64,000 nt of DNA. Source: Heracleum sosnowskyi. Its lineage: Eukaryota > Streptophyta > Magnoliopsida > Apiales > Apiaceae. The notes below the pieces were generated by a model. The model was not told the DNA's origin and did not search any database. It saw nothing but the letters and a program-made list of their open reading frames with translations. Shown piece by piece: positions 49,601 to 63,400 of this stretch (position 1 is the first letter of the stretch; every line of letters starts with the position of its first letter). Where the stretch lies: NCBI GenBank assembly GCA_030848705.1, contig JAUIZM010000024.1:1488001-1552000 (forward strand). The letters run 5' to 3'. The position numbers and the translations under genes were made by a program.

Positions 49601-50436
49601 GTTTTATCCTTATTCTACATGTAAGTATCTAAGCTCCAAACAAATTTTATGTTTAAACAAGACAATAAAGAAGCTCTAAATTGATTACTTGTTGAATAAG
49701 TCGGGAATAAAGCTTTACGTGATTTTCATTCATTTATTGAGAGTAACCCTAAATCCTAACAAAAGTCAATGACGAAGCTCACAAGTTTTATCCTTATTCT
49801 ACATGTAAGTATCTAAGCTCCAAACAAATTTTATGTTAAAACAAGACAATAAAGAAGCTCTAAATGGATTACTTGTTGAATAAGTCGGGAATAAAGCTCT
49901 AAGTGGTTTGGATTGAGAGGAAACCCTAAAATCTAAAAAGTTGGTAATGTGTATATGAAATTAATTGCTTATTCAATAAGTAAATATTCAAAGGTAAATC
50001 AAGTTCATTTTTATTTAAAAAGTCAATAATGAAGCTCTAAATGAATTTCTTGTAAAATAAGTCAAGAATAAAGCTTTACGTGATTTTCATTCATTTATTG
50101 AGAGTAACCCTAAATCCTAACAAGTCAATGACGAGGCTCACAAGTTTTATCCTTATTCTACATGTAAGTATCTAAGCTCCAAGCAAATTTTATGTTTAAA
50201 CAAGACAATAAAGAAGCTCTAAATTGATTACTTGTTGAATAAGTCGGGAATAAAGCTTCACCTGATTTTCATTCATTTATTGAGAGTAACCCTAAATCCT
50301 AACAAGTCAATAACGAGGCTCACAAGTTTTATCCTTATTCTACATGTAAGTATCTAAGCTCCAAACAAATTTTATGTTTAAACAAGACAATAAAGAAGCT
50401 CTAAATTGATTACTTGTTGAATAAGTCGGGAATAAA
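46639..50436 (+). repeat. Block 11: three tandem copies of a 1,266-bp tetramer + trimer pair
   Basis: B starts are 46,639, 47,364 | 47,905, 48,630 | 49,171, 49,896, with lengths 725 and 541 in each pair, ending at 50,437. TATAAGCTCC at 47,821 and 49,087 (C to A within CTAAGCTCC) is exactly 1,266 bp apart. Confidence 0.93.
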
Positions 50437-53400
50437 GCTCTAAGTGGTTTGGATTGAGAGGAAACCCTAAAATCTAAAAAGTTGGTAATGTGTATATGAA
50501 ATTAATTGCTTATTCAATAAGTAAATATTCAAGGGTAAATCAAGTTCATTTTTATTTAAAAAGTCAATAATGAAGCTCTAAATGAATTTCTTGTAAAATA
50601 AGTCAAGAATAAAGCTTTACCTGATTTTCATTCATTTATTGAGAGTAACCCTAAATCCTAACAAGTCAATAACGAGGCTCACAAGTTTTATCCTTATTCT
50701 ACATGTAAGTATCTAAGCTCCAAACAAATTTTATGTTTAAACAAGACAATAAAGAAACTCTAAATTGATTACTTGTTGAATAAGTCGGGAATAAAGCTCT
50801 AAGTGGTTTGGATTGAGAGGAAACCCTAAAATCTAAAAAGTTGGTAATGTGTATATGAAATTAATTGCTTATTCAATAAGTAAATATTCAAGGGTAAATC
50901 AAGTTCATTTTTATTTAAAAAGTCAATAATGAAGCTCTAAATGAATTTCTTGTAAAATAAGTCAAGAATAAAGCTTTACGTGATTTTCATTCATTTATTG
51001 AGAGTAACCCTAAATCCTAACAAGTCAATGACGAGGCTCACAAGTTTTATCCTTATTCTACATGTAAGTATCTAAGCTCCAAGCAAATTTTATGTTTAAA
51101 CAAGACAATAAAGAAGCTCTAAATTGATTACTTGTTGAATAAGTCGGGAATAAAGGTTCACCTGATTTTCATTCATTTATTGAGAGTAACCCTAAATCCT
51201 AACAAGTCAATAACGAGGCTCACAAGTTTTATCCTTATTCTACATGTAAGTATCTAAGCTCCAAACAAATTTTATGTTTAAACAAGACAATAAAGAAGCT
51301 CTAAATTGATTACTTGTTGAATAAGTCGGGAATAAAGCTTTAGGTGATTTTCATTCATTTATTGAGAATAACCCTAAATCCTAACAAAAGTCAATGACGA
51401 AGCTCACAAGTTTTATCCTTATTCTACATGTAAGTATCTAAGCTCCAAACAAATTTTATGTTAAAACAAGACAATAAAGAAGCTCTAAATGGATTACTTG
51501 TTGAATAAGTCGGGAATAAAGCTCTAAGTGGTTTGGATTGAGAGGAAACCCTAAAATCTAAAAAGTTGGTAATGTGTATATGAAATTAATTGCTTATTCA
51601 ATAAGTAAATATTCAAGGGTAAATCAAGTTCATTTTTATTTAAAAAGTCAATAATGAAGCTCTAAATGAATTTCTTGTAAAATAAGTGAAGAATAAAGCT
51701 TTACGTGATTTTCATTCATTTATTGAGAGTAACCCTAAATCCTAACAAGTCAATGACGAGGCTCACAAGTTTTATCCTTATTCTACATGTAAGTATCTAA
51801 GCTCCAAGCAAATTTTATGTTTAAACAAGACAATAAAGAAGCTCTAAATTGATTACTTGTTGAATAAGTCGGGAATAAAGCTTCACCTGATTTTCATTCA
51901 TTTATTGAGAGTAACCCTAAATCCTAACAAGTCAATAACGAGGCTCACAAGTTTTATCCTTATTCTACATGTAAGTATCTAAGCTCCAAACAAATTTTAT
52001 GTTTAAACAAGACAATAAAGAAGCTCTAAATTGATTACTTGTTGAATAAGTCGGGAATAAAGCTCTAAGTGGTTTGGATTGAGAGGAAACCCTAAAATCT
52101 AAAAAGTTGGTAATGTGTATATGAAATTAATTGCTTATTCAATAAGTAAATATTCCAGGGTAAATCAAGTTCATTTTTATTTAAAAAGTCAATAATGAAG
52201 CTCTAAATGAATTTCTTGTAAAATAAGTCAAGAATAAAGCTTTACGTGATTTTCATTCATTTATTGAGAGTAACCCTAAATCCTAATAAGTCAATGACGA
52301 GGCTCACAAGTTTTATCCTTATTCTACATGTAAGTATCTAAGCTCCAAGCAAATTTTATGTTTAAACAAGACAATAAAGAAGCTCTAAATTGATTACTTG
52401 TTGAATAAGTCGGGAATAAAGCTTCACCTGATTTTCATTCATTTATTGAGAGTAACCCTAAATCCTAACAAGTCAATAACGAGGCTCACAAGTTTTATCC
52501 TTATTCTACATGTAAGTATCTAAGCTCCAAACAAATTTTATGTTTAAACAAGACAATAAAGAAGCTCTAAATTGATTACTTGTTGAATAAGTCGGGAATA
52601 AAGCTTTACGTGATTTTCATTCATTTATTGAGAGTAACCCTAAATCCTAACAAAAGTCAATGACGAAGCTCACAAGTTTTATCCTTATTCTACTTGTAAG
52701 TATCTAAGCTCCAAACAAATTTTATGTTAAAACAAGACAATAAAGAAGCTCTAAATGGATTACTTGTTGAATAAGTCGGGAATAAAGCTCTAAGTGGTTT
52801 GGATTGAGAGGAAACCCTAAAATCTAAAAAGTTGGTAATGTGTATATGAAATTAATTGCTTATTCAATAAGTAAATATCTAAGGGTAAATCAAGTTCATT
52901 TCTATTTAAAAAGTCAATAATGAAGCTCTAAATGAATTTCTTGTAAAATAAGTCAAGAATAAAGCTTTACGTGATTTTCATTCATTTATTGAGAGTAACC
53001 CTAAATCCTAACAAGTCAATGACGAGGCTCACAAGTTTTATCCTTATTCTACATGTAACTATCTAAGCTCCAAGCAAATTTTATGTTTAAACAAGACAAT
53101 AAAGAAGCTCTAAATTGATTACTTGTTGAATAAGTCGGGAATAAAGCTTCACCTGATTTTCATTCATTTATTGAGAGTAACCCTAAATCCTAACAAGTCA
53201 ATAACGAGGCTCACAAGTTTTATCCTTATTCTACATGTAAGTATCTAAGCTCCAAACAAATTTTATGTTTAAACAAGACAATAAAGAAGCTCTAAATTGA
53301 TTACTTGTTGAATAAGTCGGGAATAAAGCTCTAAGTGGTTTGGATTGAGAGGAAACCCTAAAATCTAAAAAGTTGGTAATGTGTATATGAAATTAATTGC

Positions 53401-53868
53401 TTATTCAATAAGTAAATATTCAAGGGTAAATCAAGTTCATTTTTATTTAAAAAGTCAATAATGAAGCTCTAAATGAATTTCTTGTAAAATAAGTCAAGAA
53501 TAAAGCTTTATGTGATTTTCATTCATTTATTGAGAGTAACCCTAAATCCTAACAAGTCAATGACGAGGCTCACAAGTTTTATCCTTATTCTACATGTAAG
53601 TATCTAAGCTCCAAGCAAATTTTATGTTTAAACAAGACAATAAAGAAGCTCTAAATTGATTACTTGTTGAATAAGTCGGGAATAAAGCTTCACCTGATTT
53701 TCATTCATTTATTGAGAGTAACCCTAAATCCTAACAAGTCAATAACGAGGCTCACAAGTTTTATCCTTATTCTACATGTAAGTATCTAAGCTCCAAACAA
53801 ATTTTATGTTTAAACAAGACAATAAAGAAGCTCTAAATTGATTACTTGTTGAATAAGTCGGGAATAAA
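50437..53868 (+). repeat. Block 12: counterpart of block 5 in the right half
   Basis: B starts are 50,437 (359), 50,796 (725), 51,521 (541), 52,062 (725), 52,787 (541) and 53,328 (541). The order 359, 725, 541, 725, 541 equals the single segment of block 5 starting at 12,865 (or 15,756). Shared marks are GAAACTCTAAA in the dimer, TTTAGGTGATT near 51,339, CCTAATAAGTC near 52,283 and ATATCTAAGGG near 52,875. The segment is present once here and twice in block 5. Confidence 0.93.
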
Positions 53869-56800
53869 GCTCTAAGTGGTTTGGATTGAGAGGAAACCCT
53901 AAAATCTAAAAAGTTGGTAATGTGTATATGAAATTAATTGCTTATTCAATAAGTAAATATTCAAGGGTAAATCAAGTTCATTTTTATTTAAAAAGTCAAT
54001 AATGAAGCTCTAAATGAATTTCTTATAAAATAAGTCAAGAATAAAGCTTTACGTGATTTTCATTCATTTATTGAGAGTAACCCTAAATCCTAACAAGTCA
54101 ATGACGAGGCTCACAAGTTTTATCCTTATTCTACATGTAAGTATCTAAGCTCCAAACAAATTTTATGTTTAAACAAGACAATAAAGAAGCTCTAAATTGA
54201 TTACTTGTTGAATAAGTCGGGAATAAAGCTTTACGTGATTTTCATTCATTTATTGAGAGTAACCCTAAATCCTAACAAAAGTCAATGACGAAGCTCACAA
54301 GTTTTATCCTTATTCTACATGTAAGTATCTAAGCTCCAAACAAATTTTATGTTAAAACAAGACAATAAAGAAGCTCTAAATGGATTACTTGTTGAATAAG
54401 TCGGGAATAAAGCTCTAAGTGGTTTGGATTGAGAGGAAACCCTAAAATCTAAAAAGTTGGTAATGTGTATATGAAATTAATTGCTTATTCAATAAGTAAA
54501 TATTCAAGGGTAAATCAAGTTCATTTTTATTTAAAAAGTCAATAATGAAGCTCTAAATGAATTTCTTGTAAAATAAGTCAAGAATAAAGCTTTACGTGAT
54601 TTTCATTCATTTATTGAGAGTAACCCTAAATCCTAACAAGTCAATGACGAGGCTCACAAGTTTTATCCTTATTCTACATGTAAGTATCTAAGCTCCAAGC
54701 AAATTTTATGTTTAAACAAGACAATAAAGAAGCTCTAAATTGATTACTTGTTGAATAAGTCGGGAATAAAGCTTCACCTGATTTTCATTCATTTATTGAG
54801 AGTAACCCTAAATCCTAACAAGTCAATAACGAGGCTCACAAGTTTTATCCTTATTCTACATGTAAGTATCTAAGCTCCAAACAAATTTTATGTTTAAACA
54901 AGACAATAAAGAAGCTCTAAATTGATTACTTGTTGAATAAGTCGGGAATAAAGCTCTAAGTGGTTTGGATTGAGAGGAAACCCTAAAATCTAAAAAGTTG
55001 GTAATGTGTATATGAAATTAATTGCTTATTCAATAAGTAAATATTCAAGGGTAAATCAAGTTCATTTTTATTTAAAAAGTCAATAATGAAGCTCTAAATG
55101 AATTTCTTATAAAATAAGTCAAGAATAAAGCTTTACGTGATTTTCATTCATTTATTGAGAGTAACCCTAAATCCTAACAAGTCAATGACGAGGCTCACAA
55201 GTTTTATCCTTATTCTACATGTAAGTATCTAAGCTCCAAACAAATTTTATGTTTAAACAAGACAATAAAGAAGCTCTAAATTGATTACTTGTTGAATAAG
55301 TCGGGAATAAAGCTTCACCTGATTTTCATTCATTTATTGAGAGTAACCCTAAATCCTAACAAGTCAATAACGAGGCTCACAAGTTTTATCCTTATTCTAC
55401 ATGTAAGTATCTAAGCTCCAAACAAATTTTATGTTTAAACAAGACAATAAAGAAGCTCTAAATTGATTACTTGTTGAATAAGTCGGGAATAAAGCTTTAC
55501 GTGATTTTCATTCATTTATTGAGAGTAACCCTAAATCCTAACAAGTCAATGACGAAGATCACAAGTTTTATCCTTATTCTACATGTAAGTATCTAAGCTC
55601 CAAACAAATTTTATGTTTAAACAAGACAATAAAGAAGCTCTAAATGGATTACTTGTTGAATAAGTCGGGAATAAAGCTCTAAGTGGTTTGGATTGAGAGG
55701 AAACCCTAAAATCTAAAAAGTTGGTAATGTGTATATGAAATTAATTGCTTATTCAATAAGTAAATATCTAAGGGTAAATCAAGTTCATTTTTATTGAAAA
55801 AGTCAATAATGAAGCTCTAAATGAATTTCTTGTAAAATAAGTCAAGAATAAAGCTTTACATGATTTTCATTCATTTATTGAGAGTAACCCTAAATCCTAA
55901 CAAGTCAATGACGAGGCTCACAAGTTTTATCCTTATTCTACATGTAAGTATCTAAGCTCCAAACAAATTTTATGTTTAAACAAGACAATAAAGAAGCTCT
56001 AAATTGATTACTTGTTGAATAAGTCGGGAATAAAGCTTTACGTGATTTTCATTCATTTATTGAGAGTAACCCTAAATCCTAACAAAAGTCAATGACGAAG
56101 CTCACAAGTTTTATCCTTATTCTACAAGTAAGTATCTAAGCTCCAAACAAATTTTATGTTAAAACAAGACAATAAAGAAGCTCTAAATGGATTACTTGTT
56201 GAATAAGTCGGGAATAAAGCTCTAAGTGGTTTGGATTGAGAGGAAACCCTAAAATCTAAAAAGTTGGTAATGTGTATATGAAATTAATTGCTTATTCAAT
56301 AAGTAAATATTCAAGGGTAAATCAAGTTCATTTTTATTTAAAAAGTCAATAATGAAGCTCTAAATGAATTTCTTGTAAAATAAGTCAAGAATAAAGCTTT
56401 ACGTGATTTTCATTCATTTATTGAGAGTAACCCTAAATCCTAACAAGTCAATGACGAGGCTCACAAGTTTTATCCTTATTCTACATGTAAGTATCTAAGC
56501 TCCAAGCAAATTTTATGTTTAAACAAGACAATAAAGAAGCTCTAAATTGATTACTTGTTGAATAAGTCGGGAATAAAGCTTCACCTGATTTTCATTCATT
56601 TATTGAGAGTAACCCTAAATCCTAACAAGTCAATAACGAGGCTCACAAGTTTTATCCTTATTCTACATGTAAGTATCTAAGCTCCAAACAAATTTTATGT
56701 TTAAACAAGACAATAAAGAAGCTCTAAATTGATTACTTGTTGAATAAGTCGGGAATAAAGCTCTAAGTGGTTTGGATTGAGAGGAAACCCTAAAATCTAA

Positions 56801-57482
56801 AAAGTTGGTAATGTGTATATGAAATTAATTGCTTATTCAATAAGTAAATATTCAAGGGTAAATCAAGTTCATTTTTATTTAAAAAGTCAATAATGAAGCT
56901 CTAAATGAATTTCTTATAAAATAAGTCAAGAATAAAGCTTTACGTGATTTTCATTCATTTATTGAGAGTAACCCTAAATCCTAACAAGTCAATGACGAGG
57001 CTCACAAGTTTTATCCTTATTCTACATGTAAGTATCTAAGCTCCAAGCAAATTTTATGTTTAAACAAGACAATAAAGAAGCTCTAAATTGATTACTTGTT
57101 GAATAAGTCGGGAATAAAGCTTCACCTGATTTTCATTCATTTATTGAGAGTAACCCTAAATCCTAACAAGTCAATAACGAGGCTCACAAGTTTTATCCTT
57201 ATTCTACATGTAAGTATCTAAGCTCCAAACAAATTTTATGTTTAAACAAGACAATAAAGAAGCTCTAAATTGATTACTTGTTGAATAAGTCGGGAATAAA
57301 GCTTTACGTGATTTTCATTCATTTATTGAGAGTAACCCTAAATCCTAACAAGTCAATGACGAAGATCACAAGTTTTATCCTTATTCTACATGTAAGTATC
57401 TAAGCTCCAAACAAATTTTATGTTTAAACAAGACAATAAAGAAGCTCTAAATGGATTACTTGTTGAATAAGTCGGGAATAAA
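53869..57482 (+). repeat. Block 13: tandem duplication, lag 1,807 bp
   Basis: B starts are 53,869 (543), 54,412 (541), 54,953 (723) | 55,676 (543), 56,219 (541), 56,760 (723). The B variant TTTCTTATAAA occurs at about 54,019, 55,103 and 56,910, and TTGAAAAAGTC near 55,794 and 57,601 (lag 1,807). In the left half these two variants occur once each (19,522 and about 20,213), so this module was amplified on the right. Confidence 0.93.
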
Positions 57483-60400
57483 GCTCTAAGTGGTTTGGAT
57501 TGAGAGGAAACCCTAAAATCTAAAAAGTTGGTAATGTGTATATAAAATTAATTGCTTATTCAATAAGTAAATATCTAAGGGTAAATCAAGTTCATTTTTA
57601 TTGAAAAAGTCAATAATGAAGCTCTAAATGAATTTCTTGTAAAATAAGTCAAGAATAAAGCTTTACGTGATTTTCATTCATTTATTGAGAGTAACCCTAA
57701 ATCCTAACAAGTCAATGACGAGGCTCACAAGTTTTATCCTTATTCTACATGTAAGTATCTAAGCTCCAAGCAAATTTTATGTTTAAACAAGACAATAAAG
57801 AAGCTCTAAATTGATTACTTGTTGAATAAGTCGGGAATAAAGCTTCACCTGATTTTCATTCATTTATTGAGAGTAACCCTAAATCCTAACAAGTCAATAA
57901 CGAGGCTCACAAGTTTTATCCTTATTCTACATGTAAGTATCTAAGCTCCAAACAAATTTTATGTTTAAACAAGACAATAAAGAAGCTCTAAATTGATTAC
58001 TTGTTGAATAAGTCGGGAATAAAGCTTTACGTGATTTTCATTCATTTATTGAGAGTAACCCTAAATCCTAACAAGTCAATAACGAAGATCACAAGTTTTA
58101 TCCTTATTTTACATGTAAGTATCTAAGCTCCAAACAAATTTTATGTTTAAACAAGACAATAAAGAAGCTCTAAATGGATTACTTGTTGAATAAGTCGGGA
58201 ATAAAGCTCTAAGTGGTTTGGATTGAGAGGAAACCCTAAAATCTAAAAAGTTGGTAATGTGTATATGAAATTAATTGCTTATTCAATAAGTAAATATTCA
58301 AGGGTAAATCAAGTTCATTTTTATTTAAAGAGTCAATAATGAAGCTCTAAATGAATTTCTTGTAAAATAAGTCAAGAATAAAGCTTTACGTGATTTTCAT
58401 TCATTTATTGAGAGTAACCCTAAATCCTAACAAGTCAATGACGAGGCTCACAAGTTTTATCCTTATTCTACATGTAAGTATCTAAGCTCCAAACAAATTT
58501 TATGTTTAAACAAGACAATAAAGAAGCTCTAAATTGATTACTTGTTGAATAAGTCGGGAATAAAGCTTTACCTGATTTTCATTCATTTATTGAGAGTAAC
58601 CCTAAATCCTAACAAGTCAATGACGAAGATCACAAGTTTTATCCTTATTCTACATGTAAGTATCTAAGATCCAAACAAATTTTATGTTTAAACAAGACAA
58701 TAAAGAAGCTCTAAATGGATTACTTGTTGAATAAGTCGGGAATAAAGCTCTAAGTGGTTTGGATTGAGAGGAAACCCTAAAATCTAAAAAGTTGGTAATG
58801 TGTATATGAAATTAATTGCTTATTCAATAAGTAAATATCTAAGGGCAAATCAAGTTCATTTTTATTTAAAAAGTCAATAATGAAGCTCTAAATGAATTTC
58901 CTGTAAAATAAGTCAAGAATAAAGCTTTACGTGATTTTCATTCATTTATTGAGAGTAACCCTAAATCCTAACAAGTCAATGACGAGGCTCACAAGTTTTA
59001 TCGTTATTCTACATGTAAGTATCTAAGCTCCAAACAAATTTTATGTTTAAACAAGACAATAAAGAAGCTCTAAATTGATTACTTGTTGAATAAGTCGGGA
59101 ATAAAGCTTTACGTGATTTTCATTCATTTATTGAGAGTAACCCTAAATCCTAACAAAAGTCAATGACGAAGCTCACAAGTTTTATCCTTATTCTACATGT
59201 AAGTATCTAAGCTCCAAACAAATTTTATGTTAAAACAAGACAATAAAGAAGCTCTAAATGGATTACTTGTTGAATAAGTCGGGAATAAAGCTCTAAGTGG
59301 TTTGGATTGAGAGGAAACCCTAAAATCTAAAAAGTTGGTAATGTGTATATGAAATTAATTGCTTATTCAATAAGTAAATATTCAAGGGTAAATCAAGTTC
59401 ATTTTTATTTAAAAAGTCAATAATGAAGCTCTAAATGAATTTCTTGTAAAATAAGTCAAAAATAAAGCTTTACGTGATTTTCATTCATTTATTGAGAGTA
59501 ACCCTAAATCCTAACAAGTCAATGACGAGGCTCACAAGTTTTATCCTTATTCTACATGTAAGTATCTAAGCTCCAAGCAAATTTTATGTTTAAACAAGAC
59601 AATAAATAAGCTCTAAATTGATTACTTGTTGAATAAGTCGGGAATAAAGCTTCACCTGATTTTCATTCATTTATTGAGAGTAACCCTAAATCCTAACAAG
59701 TCAATAACGAGGCTCACAAGTTTTATCCTTATTCTACATGTAAGTATCTAAGCTCCAAACAAATTTTATGTTTAAACAAGACAATAAAGAAGCTTTAAAT
59801 TGATTACTTGTTGAATAAGTCGGGAATAAAGCTCTAAGTGGTTTGGATTGAGAGGAAACCCTAAAATCTAAAAAGTTGGTAATGTGTATATGAAATTAAT
59901 TGCTTATTCAATAAGTAAATATTCAAGGGTAAATCAAGTTCATTTTTATTTAAAGAGTCAATAATGAAGCTCTAAATGAATTTCTTGTAAAATAAGTCAA
60001 GAATAAAGCTTTACGTGATTTTCATTCATTTATTGAGAGTAACCCTAAATCCTAACAAGTCAATGACGAGGCTCACAAGTTTTATCCTTATTCTACATGT
60101 AAGTATCTAAGCTCCAAGCAAATTTTATGTTTAAACAAGACAATAAAGAAGCTCTAAATTGATTACTTGTTGAATAAGTCGGGAATAAAGCTTTACGTGA
60201 TTGTCATTCATTTATTGAGAGTAACCCTAAATCCTAACAAGTCAATGACGAAGATCACAAGTTTTATCCTTATTCTACATGTAAGTATCTAAGCTCCAAA
60301 CAAATTTTATGTTTAAACAAGACAATAAAGAAGCTCTAAATTGATTACTTGTTGAATAAGTCGGGAATAAAGCTTCACCTGATTTTCATTCATTTATTGA

Positions 60401-63400
60401 GAGTAACCCTAAATCCTAACAAGTCAATAACGAGGCTCACAAGTTTTATCCTTATTCTACATGTAAGTATCTAAGCTCCAAACAAATTTTATGTTTAAAC
60501 AAGACAATAAAGAAGCTCTAAATTGATTACTTGTTGAATAAGTCGGGAATAAAGCTCTAAGTGGTTTGGATTGAGAGGAAACCCTAAAATCTAAAAAGTT
60601 GGTAATGTGTATATGAAATTAATTGCTTATTCAATAAGTAAATATTCAAGGGTAAATCAAGTTCATTTTTATTTAAAGAGTCAATAATGAAGATCTAAAT
60701 GAATTTCTTGTAAAATAAGTCAAGAATAAAGCTTTACGTGATTTTCATTCATTTATTGAGAGTAACCCTAAATCCTAACAAGTCAATGACGAGGCTCACA
60801 AGTTTTATCCTTATTCTACATGTAAGTATCTAAGCTCCAAGCAAATTTTATGTTTAAACAAGACAATAAAGAAGCTCTAAATTGATTACTTGTTGAATAA
60901 GTCGGGAATAAAGCTTTACGTGATTGTCATTCATTTATTGAGAGTAACCCTAAATCCTAACAAGTCAATGACGAAGATCACAAGTTTTATCCTTATTCTA
61001 CATGTAAGTATCTAAGCTCCAAACAAATTTTATGTTTAAACAAGACAATAAAGAAGCTCTAAATTGATTACTTGTTGAATAAGTCAGGAATAAAGCTTTA
61101 CGTGATTTTCATTCATTTATTGAGAGTAACCCTAAATCCTAACAAGTCAATGACGAAGCTCACAAGTTTTATCCTTATTCTACATGTAAGTATCTAAGCT
61201 CCAAACAAATTTTATGTTTAAACAAGACAATAAAGAAGCTCTAAATGGATTACTTGTTGAATAAGTCAGGAATAAAGCTTTACGTGATTTTCATTCATTT
61301 ATTGAGAGTAACCCTAAATCCTAACAAGTCAATGACGAAGCTCACAAGTTTTATCCTTATTCTACATGTAAGTACCTAAGCTCCAAACAAATTTTATGTT
61401 AAAACAAGACAATAAAGAAGCTCTAAATGGATTACTTGTTGAATAAGTCGGGAATAAAGCTCTAAGTGGTTTGGATTGAGAGGAAACCCTAAAATCTAAA
61501 AAGTTGGTAATGTGTATATGAAATTAATTGCTTATTCAATAAGTAAATATTCAAGGGTAAATCAAGTTCATTTTTATTTAAAAAGTCAATAATGAAGCTC
61601 TAAATGAATTTCTTGTAAAATAAGTCAAGAATAAAGCTTTACGTGATTTTCATTCATTTATTGAGAGTAACCCTAAATCCTAACAAGTCAATGACGAGGC
61701 TCACAAGTTTTATCCTTATTCTACATGTAAGTATCTAAGCTCCAAGCAAATTTTATGTTTAAACAAGACAATAAAGAAGCTCTAAATTGATTACTTGTTG
61801 AATAAGTCGGGAATAAAGCTTCACCTGAATTTCATTCATTTATTGAGAGTAACCCTAAATCCTAACAAGTCAATAACGAGGCTCACAAGTTTTATCCTTA
61901 TTCTACATGTAAGTATCAAAGCTCCAAACAAATTTTATGTTTAAACAAGACAATAAAGAAGCTCTAAATTGATTACTTGTTGAATAAGTCGGGAATAAAG
62001 CTTTACGTGATTTTCATTCATTTATTGAGAGTAACCCTAAATCCTAACAAGTCAATAACGAAGATCACAAGTTTTATCCTTATTCTACATGTAAGTATCT
62101 AAGCTCCAAACAAATTTTATGTTTAAACAAGACAATAAAGAAGCTCTAAATGGATTACTTGTTGAATAAGTCGGGAATAAAGCTCTAAGTGGTTTGGATT
62201 GAGAGGAAACCCTAAAATCTAAAAAGTTGGTAATGTGTATATGAAATTAATTGCTTATTCAATAAGTAAATATCTAAGGGTAAATCATGTTCATTTTTAT
62301 TTAAAAAGTCAATAATGAAGCTCTAAATGAATTTCTTGTAAAATAAGTCAAGAATAAAGCTTTACGTGATTTTCATTCATTTATTGAGAGTAACCCTAAA
62401 TCCTAACAAGTCAATGACGAGGCTCACAAGTTTTATCCTTATTCTACATGTAAGTATCTAAGCTCCAAACAAATTTTATGTTTAAACAAGACAATAAAGA
62501 AGCTCTAAATTGATTACTTATTGAATAAGTCGGGAATAAAGCTTTACGTGATTTTCATTCATTTATTGAGAGTAACCCTAAATCCTAACAAGTCAATGAC
62601 GAAGATCACAAGTTTTATCCTTATTCTACATGTAAGTATCTAAGCTCCAAACAAATTTTATGTTTAAACAAGACAATAAAGAAGCTCTAAATGGATTACT
62701 TGTTGAATAAGTCGGGAATAAAGCTCTAAGTGGTTTGGATTGAGAGGAAACCCTAAAATCTAAAAAGTTGGTAATGTGTATATGAAATTAATTGCTTATT
62801 CAATAAGTAAATATCTAAGGGTAAATCATGTTCATTTTTATTTAAAAAGTCAATAATGAAGCTCTAAATGAATTTCTTGTAAAATAAGTCAAGAATAAAG
62901 CTTTACGTGATTTTCATTCATTTATTGAGAGTAACCCTAAATCCTAACAAGTCAATGACGAGGCTCACAAGTTTTATCCTTATTCTACATGTAAGTATCT
63001 AAGCTCCAAACAAATTTTATGTTTAAACAAGACAATAAAGAAGCTCTAAATTGATTACTTATTGAATAAGTCGGGAATAAAGCTTTACGTGATTTTCATT
63101 CATTTATTGAGAGTAACCCTAATTCTAACAAGTCAATGACGAAGCTCACAAGTTTTATCCTTATTCTACATGTAAGTATCTAAGCTCCAAACAAATTTTA
63201 TGTTAAAACAAGACAATAAAGAAGCTCTAAATGGATTACTTGTTAAATAAGTCGGGAATAAAGCTCTAAGTGGTTTGGATTGAGAGGAAACCCTAAAATC
63301 TAAAAAGTTGGTAATGTGTATATGAAATTAATTGCTTATTCAATAAGTAAATATTCAAGGGTAAATCAAGTTCATTTTTATTTAAAAAGTCAATAATGAA

